Source: an uncultured Aquimarina sp.
GTDB lineage: Bacteria > Bacteroidota > Bacteroidia > Flavobacteriales > Flavobacteriaceae
Direction: 5' to 3'
NCBI GenBank assembly: GCA_947503135.1
Contig: CANNCQ010000007.1
Span: 1 to 64,000, forward strand
Length of the DNA stretch: 64,000 bases
Positions 36,827 to 46,185 of this stretch are shown piece by piece (positions within the stretch are counted from its first letter, which is position 1; every line of letters starts with the position of its first letter). The notes beneath the pieces were generated by a model. The model had not been told where the DNA came from, searched no databases, and worked only from the letters and a program-made list of their open reading frames with translations. Made by a program: the position numbers and the translations under genes.

Positions 36827-37636
36827 TTAAAAAGTTATAAATTTCCAGCCTTTGGTAGAACTACTTTTTTCAAGCTTATTTTCCAGAGTATCGGGTAGTT
36901 CTCTAAAAAAGTCAATACCTAAAAGTGATTCCAACTCATCTGTAGAAATAACAAAACTTGAAAGAGGTTTTTTGTTTGCTTTATGAGGGAGTAAAAAACA
37001 AATTAATTTTGGCTGTTTTCCATTTTTTAAAATGACTTTATAAAAATGACTAGGAACAGTTACTTGTTCGTAACCTATCGATTTTGTGCTATCCTTAAAA
37101 ATAGGTCCAGTAACAATGAATAATTCTTTTTCTTTTTTAACCCAATAGCGTACTTGTTTTTCTAAATTATTCCATATTCCAGCGTTAAAACTGTTTTTTT
37201 GTGGTGAAATATTTGAAGTTAAAAAAGTTTCATCAAAAGCTTCTTTATTAAATTTTCTGTCCGCTGCAGGACATAAATGCCCACGGTCGTAACCCGATTT
37301 TTTATAATTTTTCCAACTCGCAGCTTTTGTCTTTACTAAAGGATCTACTTCAAAATAAGGACGTTTAAAGTTGTTGTATGCAGTGTGTTCTTTTGTTAAG
37401 CGATATGCAACCCATTCAGATTGTTCGTGCTCCTCCGAATACGATAATGTGTAATAAGCATGTTTAACTATAGCTCCTGTAGTTGAGGTCGGCAGATAGT
37501 CAAAATCAGAATGATTATCGCTTTGCTTACTCTCGTTTTTAATTCCTTCATAATAATTAGTGTCTAGTTTTTTTTCGATAAAATAAAAACCGATAATTAC
37601 GATGGCAATAAGTATTGAATAAGTGTATTTTTTCAT
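36827..37636 (-). CDS. Membrane-anchored DNA/RNA non-specific endonuclease (NUC1 family)
   Basis: The 269-residue protein has an N-terminal signal anchor (YSILIAIVIIGFYFI) and a beta-beta-alpha-metal nuclease domain. The catalytic DRGHL (H120) and the Mg-binding NISPQKNSFNAGIWNNLE (N142, N151) are intact. Such enzymes degrade nucleic acid outside the cytoplasm for nutrition or biofilm turnover. Its stop abuts the BLUF stop with no gap, and it lies 9 bp downstream of the OppC-type permease gene, so it may be the last gene of the prc-permease unit. Confidence 0.92.
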   Translation of the reverse strand: MKKYTYSILIAIVIIGFYFIEKKLDTNYYEGIKNESKQSDNHSDFDYLPTSTTGAIVKHAYYTLSYSEEHEQSEWVAYRLTKEHTAYNNFKRPYFEVDPLVKTKAASWKNYKKSGYDRGHLCPAADRKFNKEAFDETFLTSNISPQKNSFNAGIWNNLEKQVRYWVKKEKELFIVTGPIFKDSTKSIGYEQVTVPSHFYKVILKNGKQPKLICFLLPHKANKKPLSSFVISTDELESLLGIDFFRELPDTLENKLEKSSSTKGWKFITF

Positions 37637-37645
37637 GAAAACAAG

Positions 37646-38764
37646 TTAGTTTTTTACGTCCAAAGTATCTCTTATGCCATTTCCTAATAGCATAAATGAC
37701 ATTACTAATAACATTATAGCTAATCCAGGGGCAATAGCTAAATATGCTTTACCTAAAATAATGTAAGAATAATGATCCTTTATCATGGATCCCCAACTAG
37801 GAATAGGGGGTTGGGCCCCAATACCTAAAAAGCTCAAGCCACTTTCAATAAGTATTGCGCCAGCAAAATTAGCCGCGGATATAACAATTACAGGGCCAAT
37901 ACTATTAGGTAATACATGTCGTATCAGTGTTCTAAAATGACTATAGCCTAATGTTTTTGCAGCAGTTATATACTGTTGCTCTTTTATGCTTATTACTTGG
38001 CCTCTTACAATTCGGGCTACCTCCACCCACATCGTTAGGCCTACGGCAATATATACTTGAAATAGACCTTTGCCTAAAGCAAGTGTTATTGCAATTACAA
38101 GAAGTAACGTGGGTATCGACCAAATTACGTTGATAAACCACATTATTACGGTGTCGAATATTCCTCCAAAATAGCCTGCTATTGCTCCAAGTGTTATGCC
38201 TATTATTAAAGATATAAATACGGCTATGAAGCCAATACTAAATGAAATTCTACTGCCTATTAATAAGCGGCTTAGTAAATCACGACCATATTTATCGGTG
38301 CCTAGTATAAAGGTTTTGTCAACAACAAATTTATGGGTAATCTGATTAATGTTTTTGGCATTGTTAAAACTATTTAAAGGAATTTTTTTTGGCATTCCAG
38401 TTATATCCTCGTCAATGCTAAACGGATATACCAGCAGGTAATCTTCTTTTATTTTAAGGGATGAAAATGGAATTTCTGTTTTAGAGTCGATGCTTCCATA
38501 AATCAATTTATTCCATAACGATTGCTGTTTAGAAGTAACATCGGAACTTGATATTTGTAATAATTTGGTGTTAAAGCCAGGAGGTTTAGAATGTATAGAT
38601 AAATGCATTTGATTGGCATTTTGACTATTGTCGGGAGCTAAAACGTAAGCCAGTATGGCAGTTATTCCAAATAAAACAATAATAAAAAAACTCAAAACGC
38701 TCCAAAAATTACGGGTAAATTTTTGAAGCGTAGAGGTGTTTTTTTTACGATGTTGATTAGACAT
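37646..38764 (-). CDS. ABC transporter permease, OppC/DppC type
   Basis: At 372 residues this is longer than typical OppC proteins (about 300) because of an insertion of about 100 residues between the first membrane helix (24-46) and the helical core (from about 155). The cytoplasmic coupling (EAA-like) loop is clear: EQQYITAAKTLGYSHFRTLIRHVLPNSIGPV. FILGTDKYGRDLLSRLLIGSRIS precedes the core, as in peptide/nickel permeases. It overlaps the last base of the upstream prc gene. No OppA, D or F is adjacent; the matching OppB-type permease lies at 54050-55129. Confidence 0.92.
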   Translation of the reverse strand: MSNQHRKKNTSTLQKFTRNFWSVLSFFIIVLFGITAILAYVLAPDNSQNANQMHLSIHSKPPGFNTKLLQISSSDVTSKQQSLWNKLIYGSIDSKTEIPFSSLKIKEDYLLVYPFSIDEDITGMPKKIPLNSFNNAKNINQITHKFVVDKTFILGTDKYGRDLLSRLLIGSRISFSIGFIAVFISLIIGITLGAIAGYFGGIFDTVIMWFINVIWSIPTLLLVIAITLALGKGLFQVYIAVGLTMWVEVARIVRGQVISIKEQQYITAAKTLGYSHFRTLIRHVLPNSIGPVIVISAANFAGAILIESGLSFLGIGAQPPIPSWGSMIKDHYSYIILGKAYLAIAPGLAIMLLVMSFMLLGNGIRDTLDVKN

Positions 38765-40875
38765 TAACGTCTTGATTTAGCTGTTTCTAATTCAATATCT
38801 TGAAGCACATTTACAGCTTCTTCAATATATACATCTGTAGTAAGGTTTTTGTGCCATCGGTCACGTTTTGTTCCTAACACGGTATCATTTTCAATTAAAG
38901 CCATTTCGTAGGGTAATGATTTAAAAGAAATATCAGATCTATAGTCTTTTATTTTTTCAAAATAAGTTACTTTTTCTTCGTTATGATCTATCTTATTCTT
39001 GTAATTATTGAAATTAATTGAGAATTGATTAGTGTTTCTTCGTTCAGAAATCCATTTAGCATTTTCATCAATTAATTGCAGTTGGCTATTTCTTTTCATA
39101 CGAAGCCTGCTGCGGTTAATTATTTCTTGATAATTAGTTATTGTCCATTGAGAGTAATTGGCAGGAGCAATTTTGTCATAAGGTAAAGGGTTATCTTGGT
39201 CTTTTTCTCCTATATCAATATAACTGTATTGATCGGGAACAATAATATCACTTTTAACGCCTTCTAGCTGTGTTGAGCCACCATTAACTCTGTAAAATTT
39301 TTGAGTCGTAATTTTTATAGCTCCAAGATCGCCAATACTGCTATTTCTGTATAGTCTGTTTAAATCTATAATATTTTGTACGGTTCCTTTACCATAGGTT
39401 TGTTTACTACCTATAACAATAGCTCGTTTATAGTCTTGCATCGCAGCAGCTAAAATTTCCGAAGCAGAGGCAGATAGTTCGTTAACCATAATAACTAATG
39501 GTCCGTCCCAAAGTAAGCTTGGGTCTTCGTCATTTAAAACTTGTGTGCTTCCGTTACGCCTTTTTACTTGTACAACAGGACCTTTTTTAATAAATAACCC
39601 GGCAATATCAACAACGGTTTGTAAAGACCCTCCTCCATTGTTTCGAAGATCAATAACTAAGCCTTCTATATTTTTTTCTTTTAAGTATTTAATTTCTTTT
39701 TCAACATCCGAAGCGGCATTACGTTGGTTGTAATCTTGGGTATTGAAATAAAATTTAGGAAGGTTAATCAATCCATATAAATGGTTGTCTTTTTCAACCA
39801 AGGACGATTTTGCGTAAGTTTCTTCAAGTTCTACTACATCACGAGTAATAACAACATCTTCTATGGAACCACTTACCCTTCTTAGAGTTAAAATTACTTT
39901 GGTTCCTTTAGGTCCTTTAATTAGGCTTACCGCATCGTCCAATCGCATTCCAACAATACTTACAGCTTCTTTTTCGTCTTCTTGCCTAACTTTAAGTATA
40001 ATATCACCAACCTCTACTTCTTCACCTCTCCATGCAGGCCCTCCAGAAATTACTTCAACAATTTTAATGTTGTCATTCTTTTTAGAGAGTCGAGCACCAA
40101 TACCTTCTAATTTTCCAGACATTGAGATGTCAAAACGGTCTTTATCTTTTGGAGCAAAATAATAAGTATGCGGATCAAAAGCTACCACAATTGAGTTTAC
40201 ATATACAGAAAACCAATCTTTAGCTTCTAAATCACTCGTAAAGTCAAAATATTCATTTATTGAAGATTCAGTAATTTCTCGCGCCTCAGCTTCTAGTTCT
40301 TCTAATGATTTCTCTTCGCTCTTAGGGTCATCTTCTAAAGCAATTTTTTGTTCTTCGATTTTGTCATAATAGGTACTTAGAGTACTAAACTTTAAGCGCT
40401 TCATCCAACGATCGCTAAGTTCTTGTTTAGTGTTTGCGTATTCTAAATTGTCGTAATCAACATTAATAGTGTCCTCTTCATTAAAGTTAAAAGGCTCGTC
40501 TAAAAGTTCTTTATATAAATTTTGAGCTTCATCTATACGTACTTTCAGAATACTGTATGCTAAATCAAAAAATGTTAATTCCTTGTCATTAATTTGATTG
40601 TCAATATCATTAATATAAACACTTAAATCATCAATATCAGATTGGTAAAAATATCTTTTTTGAGGATCTAAAGCTTCTATGAAAGAATGGTAAACTTCTT
40701 TTGAGAATTCATCATTAATTTTTCGAGCATCGAAATGTTCTCTGTCAAGTACGAAAGAGATTAAATCAATTAACAATTTGTTTCTTTCAGGGTTGGCTTC
40801 TGCTTTGGATAAAAAGCTACAAGAAGCTATTCCAAAAAGCACACTACACATTAAAATTACAGTACTTCTTTTCAT
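38764..40875 (-). CDS. prc: Tail-specific C-terminal processing peptidase (S41)
   Basis: I start this at 40875 (MKRSTVILM, 703 residues) to give a lipoprotein-like signal (FGIASC); the open frame reaches 40902. It has an N-terminal helical region, a PDZ domain (about 235-320, GIGARLSKKNDNIKIVEVISGGPA) and an S41 protease domain with GLVIDLRNNGGGSL, the Ser motif NELSASASEI and the Lys of GSKQTYGKGTVQ, followed by the DUF3340-type C-terminus. It degrades or trims periplasmic proteins and can act on peptidoglycan-hydrolase regulators. One-base overlap with the peptide permease suggests coupled expression, perhaps for recovery of the peptides it releases. Confidence 0.95.
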   Translation of the reverse strand: MKRSTVILMCSVLFGIASCSFLSKAEANPERNKLLIDLISFVLDREHFDARKINDEFSKEVYHSFIEALDPQKRYFYQSDIDDLSVYINDIDNQINDKELTFFDLAYSILKVRIDEAQNLYKELLDEPFNFNEEDTINVDYDNLEYANTKQELSDRWMKRLKFSTLSTYYDKIEEQKIALEDDPKSEEKSLEELEAEAREITESSINEYFDFTSDLEAKDWFSVYVNSIVVAFDPHTYYFAPKDKDRFDISMSGKLEGIGARLSKKNDNIKIVEVISGGPAWRGEEVEVGDIILKVRQEDEKEAVSIVGMRLDDAVSLIKGPKGTKVILTLRRVSGSIEDVVITRDVVELEETYAKSSLVEKDNHLYGLINLPKFYFNTQDYNQRNAASDVEKEIKYLKEKNIEGLVIDLRNNGGGSLQTVVDIAGLFIKKGPVVQVKRRNGSTQVLNDEDPSLLWDGPLVIMVNELSASASEILAAAMQDYKRAIVIGSKQTYGKGTVQNIIDLNRLYRNSSIGDLGAIKITTQKFYRVNGGSTQLEGVKSDIIVPDQYSYIDIGEKDQDNPLPYDKIAPANYSQWTITNYQEIINRSRLRMKRNSQLQLIDENAKWISERRNTNQFSINFNNYKNKIDHNEEKVTYFEKIKDYRSDISFKSLPYEMALIENDTVLGTKRDRWHKNLTTDVYIEEAVNVLQDIELETAKSRR

Positions 40876-41096
40876 TAAAAAAAATTGGGATAAACAGTTC
40901 ACAATATAGACATTTTAATTTGTATTTTATCGTAGATAATAACATGTTAGTTTGAAATTAACACATACAAATTATAGAACCCTATAAAAGTAGTAACGAT
41001 AAAAGAATAGAAAGATTTCAAAAATTAATAACTTAGGAAAATTGTATTTTTACAAATCCTAATAAAAGCTGTGAGGCAATCAATTCAATAGAACGT

Positions 41097-41885
41097 ATGA
41101 GTAAAAAAAAGCCACTAATTTTAATCACTAACGATGATGGGATTACCGCACCAGGTATCAGAGCTTTAATTTCTGTAATGAATGAAATAGGTGATGTTTT
41201 GGTTGTAGCACCAGACAGTCCGCAAAGTGCAAAAGGACATGCGATAACTATTAGTGAAACATTATATTGTGATAAAATTACCATTGATGCCGATGCCCCT
41301 CAAGAAGAATATAGCTGCTCCGGAACTCCTGTAGATTGTGTAAAAATGGCAACCCATGAAATTTTAAAGCGTAAGCCCGACCTTTGTGTAAGTGGAGTTA
41401 ATCACGGGTCTAATGCTGCAATTAATGTAATTTATTCTGGTACTATGAGTGCTGCAGTAGAAGCGGGTATTGAAGGTATTCCTGCAATTGGTTTTTCGTT
41501 ATTAGATTATTCGATGCAAGCAAATTTTGAACCTTGTAAAAAATATATTAAAGAAATTGTGGAACAAGTGTTAGCAAATGGACTTCAAAAAGGAGTGGTT
41601 TTGAATGTTAATATTCCAAAATTGGAAGCTTCAGAAATTAAAGGAATTAAAATTTGCAGGCAAGCGAACGCACATTGGGAAGAAGAATTTGATAAGCGAG
41701 TGAGTCCTATGGGTAGAGAATATTATTGGTTAACGGGTAAGTTTGTAAATGAAGATAAAGGAGAAGATACCGATGAATGGGCATTAAGCCAGGGGTATGT
41801 ATCTGTAGTCCCCACTCAGTTTGATTTAACAGCTCATCATTACATTCAAGAATTAAATTCTTGGGAGTTCAATAAAAAGGCATAA
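41097..41885 (+). CDS. surE: 5'/3'-nucleotidase SurE
   Basis: The 262-residue survival protein has the diagnostic ITNDDGITAPGI (D13, D14 metal ligands), VVAPDSPQSAKGHAITI, YSCSGTPVDCVKM and SGVNHGSNAAINVIYSGTMSAA. It removes phosphate from nucleoside monophosphates. It heads a plus-strand unit with a small membrane protein, lpxB and a C40 peptidase, divergent from prc. Confidence 0.96.
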   Translation: MSKKKPLILITNDDGITAPGIRALISVMNEIGDVLVVAPDSPQSAKGHAITISETLYCDKITIDADAPQEEYSCSGTPVDCVKMATHEILKRKPDLCVSGVNHGSNAAINVIYSGTMSAAVEAGIEGIPAIGFSLLDYSMQANFEPCKKYIKEIVEQVLANGLQKGVVLNVNIPKLEASEIKGIKICRQANAHWEEEFDKRVSPMGREYYWLTGKFVNEDKGEDTDEWALSQGYVSVVPTQFDLTAHHYIQELNSWEFNKKA

Positions 41886-41890
41886 AATAG

Positions 41891-42184
41891 ATGAAGCAAA
41901 AAACAATTATACAAAGAGTTTTAAAAGGTTTTGTTGTGGCAGTAATTGCTACAATTGTTGGAAGTTCCTTATGGATTTTGATTCTTTCAGATACTGATTA
42001 TTTGAGTACCATTGGTAATGCTTACGAGCAAAAAAAGTTAGGGGCTATTTTAGCAGCTGGGGCGTTATTAAATATTATCGCTTTTTTTATTTTCATAAAA
42101 CAGAAAAAAGATTACGAAGCAAGAGGTTTGATGATAGCGGTTTTTATTGTAGCCATTTTTGGAATGATCCAAAAATTCGGATAA
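41891..42184 (+). CDS. Small membrane protein between surE and lpxB
   Basis: I do not recognise this 97-residue protein. It has three hydrophobic helices (about residues 13-32, 50-68 and 78-94) with short Lys-rich loops. It lies 5 bp after surE and 22 bp before lpxB, so it is probably cotranscribed with them. A role in the envelope is only a guess from the neighbours. Confidence 0.75.
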   Translation: MKQKTIIQRVLKGFVVAVIATIVGSSLWILILSDTDYLSTIGNAYEQKKLGAILAAGALLNIIAFFIFIKQKKDYEARGLMIAVFIVAIFGMIQKFG

Positions 42185-42206
42185 TATTTTAATACAATTA
42201 AGCTGA

Positions 42207-43319
42207 ATGAAATACTATATTTTAGCAGGAGAAGCATCGGGAGATTTACACGGAAGTAACTTGATTAAAGAAATCAAACGAAAAGACTCTGACGCAGATA
42301 TTCGATGCTATGGTGGGGATTTGATGGAGAAGGCGGGAGCCAAACTAGTGGGGCATTACAAAGAACGTGCTTTTATGGGGTTTGTTGAGGTGATTCAAAA
42401 CTTGTTTAAAATCCTTAGAATAATAAAATTATGCAAGCAAGATATTTTAGAATTTCAGCCAGATGCATTAATTTTTATAGATAATTCGGGATACAATTTG
42501 CGCATTGCAACATGGGCTAAAAAATATAACTTTAAAACCTTTTATTATATCAGTCCTCAAGTATGGGCATCTAGAGCCAGTAGGGTTAAAAAAATAAAAG
42601 AATGTGTAGACTATATGTATGTGGTTTTACCATTTGTAAAGGATTTTTATGAGAAATATAATTATGAAGTGACCTATGTAGGACATCCTTTAATTGATGC
42701 GATTGCGGAATATAAATTAACTAATAATACGGATTTCAAAAAAGAATTCGATTTAACGGACAAGCCAATTATAGCCTTGTTGCCAGGGAGTAGAAAACAA
42801 GAAATTGCAGGAATGCTTGGCGAAATGCTTAAAATTTGTGAATTGTATCCGCAGTATCAATTTATTGTTGCAGGGGCTCCGTCACAAGATGTTTCATTTT
42901 ATAAAAGTTTGATCCGTCAAAGTAGCGTTAAATTAATAAAGGAGAGAACCTACGATATTTTAAGAAATGCCGAAGCTGCTTTGGTAACTTCAGGAACAGC
43001 CACTCTTGAAACAGCATTGTTTAAAGTGCCACAAGTAGTTTGTTATAAAGGGAGTGCACTTTCTTACGCTATTGCAAAACGCATTGTTAAATTGAAATAC
43101 ATTTCGTTAGTTAATTTAATAATGGATAAGCAGGTAGTTACCGAATTGATCCAAGATGATTTTTCTTATGAAAATTTACGGAAAGAATTTGAGGCTATAA
43201 TAAACCAAAAAACACGTAAAGTGATGTTGGATCACTATGAAGATTTAGAAAAAAAATTAGGAGGAATTGGAGCTAGTGAAAAAACAGCAAATTCAATCAT
43301 AAGTAATATTTCAGCATGA
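42207..43319 (+). CDS. lpxB: Lipid-A-disaccharide synthase
   Basis: The 370-residue GT19 glycosyltransferase joins UDP-diacylglucosamine and lipid X in lipid A synthesis. Visible motifs are YYILAGEASGDLHGSNLI, RAFMGFVEVI, YISPQVWASRASRVKKIKE, YVGHPLIDAI, LLPGSRKQEI and TSGTATLETALFKVPQVVCYK. Length is normal. It overlaps the C40 peptidase start by 4 bp (ATGA), indicating translational coupling. Confidence 0.97.
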   Translation: MKYYILAGEASGDLHGSNLIKEIKRKDSDADIRCYGGDLMEKAGAKLVGHYKERAFMGFVEVIQNLFKILRIIKLCKQDILEFQPDALIFIDNSGYNLRIATWAKKYNFKTFYYISPQVWASRASRVKKIKECVDYMYVVLPFVKDFYEKYNYEVTYVGHPLIDAIAEYKLTNNTDFKKEFDLTDKPIIALLPGSRKQEIAGMLGEMLKICELYPQYQFIVAGAPSQDVSFYKSLIRQSSVKLIKERTYDILRNAEAALVTSGTATLETALFKVPQVVCYKGSALSYAIAKRIVKLKYISLVNLIMDKQVVTELIQDDFSYENLRKEFEAIINQKTRKVMLDHYEDLEKKLGGIGASEKTANSIISNISA

Positions 43320-43807
43320 AAATTTTTATAATTTTATTAAGTTTTTCCTTCCTAATAGTTTCGTGTGGAAGTTTAAAAAAGCAAAATCATTCCAAGTATA
43401 ACGAGGTTTCTTACAAAACCAATAAGCAAACAAGGGTGGTTGCATATGCTAAAAGTTTTTTAGGAACTCGTTACAAGTATGGAGGAGTTAGTAAAAAAGG
43501 GATGGATTGCTCTGGGTTGGTGTACGCTTCCTTTCAAAAAGTAAATGTACAATTACCAAGGGTGTCTTTCGAAATGTCAAAAAGAGGGCGATTGTTAAAA
43601 GACAGAGAAATCCAGCCAGGGGATTTAGTTTTTTTTAAAACTTCAAAAAAATCAGGTCGATCTATCAATCACGTAGGTGTGGTTTCAAATGTAAAAGGAG
43701 GGAATGTTCTATTTATTCACTCCTCTAGTTCTAAAGGTGTTATAGAGTCGAGTTTGGGGAATGCCTACTGGAGTAAAGCATACAGGTTTGCAAGAAGAGT
43801 GCTTTAA
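43316..43807 (+). CDS. NlpC/P60 (C40) peptidase lipoprotein
   Basis: The 163-residue lipoprotein (FLIVSC, Cys17) has one NlpC/P60 domain with an intact triad: Cys65 in GMDCSGLVYA, His119 in SINHVGVVS and His135 in LFIHSSSS. It probably cleaves peptidoglycan stem-peptide bonds in the periplasm. Its ATG overlaps the lpxB stop (ATGA). It is convergent with the enoyl-CoA hydratase gene, with a 3-bp gap. Confidence 0.93.
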   Translation: MKIFIILLSFSFLIVSCGSLKKQNHSKYNEVSYKTNKQTRVVAYAKSFLGTRYKYGGVSKKGMDCSGLVYASFQKVNVQLPRVSFEMSKRGRLLKDREIQPGDLVFFKTSKKSGRSINHVGVVSNVKGGNVLFIHSSSSKGVIESSLGNAYWSKAYRFARRVL

Positions 43808-43810
43808 TTT

Positions 43811-44584
43811 TTAAAAATTAGGCTTTCTTTTTTTAAGAAAAGCTTGGGTACCTTCTTTGAAATCGGCAGTTCCGAAGCAATTTCCAAAACTTTCTTTTTC
43901 AATTTCGTAGCCATCTTTGTTAACATCAAAGCCAGCATTTACAGCGTAAATAGCAGAGCTAATAGCTGTTGATGAGTTTTTGGAAATAGATAATGCTATT
44001 TTTGTAGCGGTATCCATTAATTCTTCTAGTAGAACTACATGATTTACTAAGCCATAATCTAGAGCTTTTTCAGCGTTAATCATCTTGGCAGATAAAATCA
44101 ATTCAAAAGCACGGCCTTTTCCAATAAGTTGAGGTAATCGTTGTGTGCCGCCGTAACCAGGGATTAAGCCCAGTGATACTTCGGGTAAACCGAATTGAGC
44201 ATTGGTACTAGCTATTCTTATATGACAAGCCATTGCTAGTTCTAGCCCCCCTCCCAAGGCATAGCCATTAATAGCACAAATCACAGGAGTTTCAAGATTT
44301 TCAATAAAATCAAAAACCAATTGATGCCCTTTTGTAGATAGTTGTGTGCCTTCTATTTGATTGAATTTAGAAAATTCTTTAATATCAGCACCTGCTACAA
44401 AAGCCTTTTCACCACTACCAATAACAATAATAACCCTTATATCATAATCCTCATCAGCGAGCTTTACAGCTTCGTGTATTTCTTTAAGAGTAAGAGCATT
44501 TAATGCATTGAGTTTGTCGGGTCTGTTAATGGTTATGTATGCTATTCGATTATCAGATTGGTATAGTAGGTTTTTAAATTTCAT
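43811..44584 (-). CDS. Enoyl-CoA hydratase/isomerase family protein
   Basis: The 257-residue crotonase-fold enzyme has the oxyanion-hole motif AGADIKEF, the helix CAINGYALGGGLELAMACHIRIA and the catalytic-Glu region GLPEVSLGLIPGYGGTQRLP. It likely hydrates 2-enoyl-CoA in fatty acid or amino acid breakdown; 3-hydroxybutyryl-CoA dehydratase is a common annotation for this subgroup. It is 6 bp downstream of a sensor kinase gene, with no evident functional link. Confidence 0.92.
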   Translation of the reverse strand: MKFKNLLYQSDNRIAYITINRPDKLNALNALTLKEIHEAVKLADEDYDIRVIIVIGSGEKAFVAGADIKEFSKFNQIEGTQLSTKGHQLVFDFIENLETPVICAINGYALGGGLELAMACHIRIASTNAQFGLPEVSLGLIPGYGGTQRLPQLIGKGRAFELILSAKMINAEKALDYGLVNHVVLLEELMDTATKIALSISKNSSTAISSAIYAVNAGFDVNKDGYEIEKESFGNCFGTADFKEGTQAFLKKRKPNF

Positions 44585-44590
44585 AATAAA

Positions 44591-46057
44591 CTAGTTGTGT
44601 ATAGGAATTTTGATTTCAAATTGTGTGCCTTTGTCAATTTCAGAACTAAACCCGATAGTACCTTCATAGGTTTCGATAATACTTTTAACCATAGCTAAGC
44701 CAAGCCCCATGCCACTACTTTTGGTAGTGAAGTTAGGTTCAAATATGCGAGGTTGGTCTTCTTTTTTTATGCCTAAACCATTATCCGATACCGATAGTGT
44801 AGCAGTGTTGATGTCTTTAGATAAATGAACGGTAATTTCGGCGGTTCTGTTTTCTGGTATAGCCTGAAGGGCATTTTTTATTAAATTGGTAACCACTCTT
44901 ATTAATTGAGTGCGATCAAAATTAATATTTATGGGTTCGTTGGGTTCTTTTAGGCTAATGTTATGTTCTTTAAAAATGTCTAAGGCAGCTTTTACAATCT
45001 CAGACATGTCTAAAATTTCATCTTTACGAGCAGGCATTTTTGCGAAATTTGAAAATGCAGAAGCAATGGTGCTCATAGTGTCAATTTGTTCAATAAGTAT
45101 ATTGCTATGTTCTTTAAGTTTTTCTTCAATATTAGGGTGTTTAGGGTCAAACCTACGTTGAAAACTTTGAACGGTCAAGCGCATAGGAGTCAATGGGTTT
45201 TTTATTTCATGAGCCACTTGCTTAGCCATTTCTCGCCAAGCATTTTCTCGCTCACTAACGGCTAGTCGTATGGCACTTTCTTGTAGTTGGTCAATCATGT
45301 TATTGTAGGCATCTACAAGTATTTTTATTTCTCCACTTACATTATCTGCTTCAATTTTTTTGTTTTGTTTATCTAATCGGGTTTGTTTTATTTTTTCTGA
45401 AATAGAAGTAATGGAACGAGTAATATAATTTGATAGTAAATAAGCAAAACCAATGCTTATTAAAATCATTATGAAGTAGACTTCTATAATGTTTTTTAAA
45501 AAGGCATTAATGTCATTTTTTACAGAATTATCATTTTGTAGATAAGGTAAATTTAATATAGCTAATGGCTTAAATTTAATATCGGTAATATAACTGTAAG
45601 AAGATTGAAATCGCTCGCCGTCTTTTTCGTAAGATACTAAATAGCGTTTGTCCAAGGCGTTGTTTATTTTTGAAATTACAATACCTGGAATTCCTTGCTT
45701 AATGGTATCTCGTATAAAACTTTGATTTGATTTTATAAGCATATTACCGTTTAAATCATAAAAATTTAAAGGCATTTGATGCACCTCAGAGAGTTCAAAT
45801 ATTTTACCTTTTTCTTTGAAGATTAAAGGAATATTGTCGGTGGTAATCGGGTAAGTAGTTCTTCTTAAAATATAATTTATATGTTGCTTTATGGCAATTT
45901 CTTTACGCTTTAATCTGTTGTTGTGATATTGTTGAGCTTCTTCTTTATATCGTAAAATAGTAATACTGGCAATTACTACCGATGCCACGAGAATTAAAAA
46001 AATCATGGCGATAAACAAACGAGAGCGCAGTGATACTTTATTACTTATCATTGCCAA
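44591..46057 (-). CDS. NtrY-like membrane sensor histidine kinase
   Basis: The 488-residue kinase (start at 46057, or 46051 two codons later) has a membrane helix at about 12-32, a periplasmic sensor (35-185) and a second helix (about 190-210). A HAMP domain follows, then a dimerisation domain with AHEIKNPLTPMRLTVQSFQR and an ATPase domain with NLIKNALQAIPENR, DNGLGIKKED and GMGLGLAMVKSI. The NPLTPMRLT sequence is typical of NtrY-type kinases. No response regulator gene is adjacent, so its partner is elsewhere. Only the enoyl-CoA hydratase lies downstream. Confidence 0.92.
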   Translation of the reverse strand: MAMISNKVSLRSRLFIAMIFLILVASVVIASITILRYKEEAQQYHNNRLKRKEIAIKQHINYILRRTTYPITTDNIPLIFKEKGKIFELSEVHQMPLNFYDLNGNMLIKSNQSFIRDTIKQGIPGIVISKINNALDKRYLVSYEKDGERFQSSYSYITDIKFKPLAILNLPYLQNDNSVKNDINAFLKNIIEVYFIMILISIGFAYLLSNYITRSITSISEKIKQTRLDKQNKKIEADNVSGEIKILVDAYNNMIDQLQESAIRLAVSERENAWREMAKQVAHEIKNPLTPMRLTVQSFQRRFDPKHPNIEEKLKEHSNILIEQIDTMSTIASAFSNFAKMPARKDEILDMSEIVKAALDIFKEHNISLKEPNEPININFDRTQLIRVVTNLIKNALQAIPENRTAEITVHLSKDINTATLSVSDNGLGIKKEDQPRIFEPNFTTKSSGMGLGLAMVKSIIETYEGTIGFSSEIDKGTQFEIKIPIHN

Positions 46058-46185
46058 TAAATATAGATTAATTTTTTTTTACAGTCACAATACAATAAAA
46101 TAGTTTTTGCTAAGTTCTAAATGATTGCAGAATGCAATTAACACTTAATTTGCTAATATCATTTATATTTACAAAAAAAACCATT

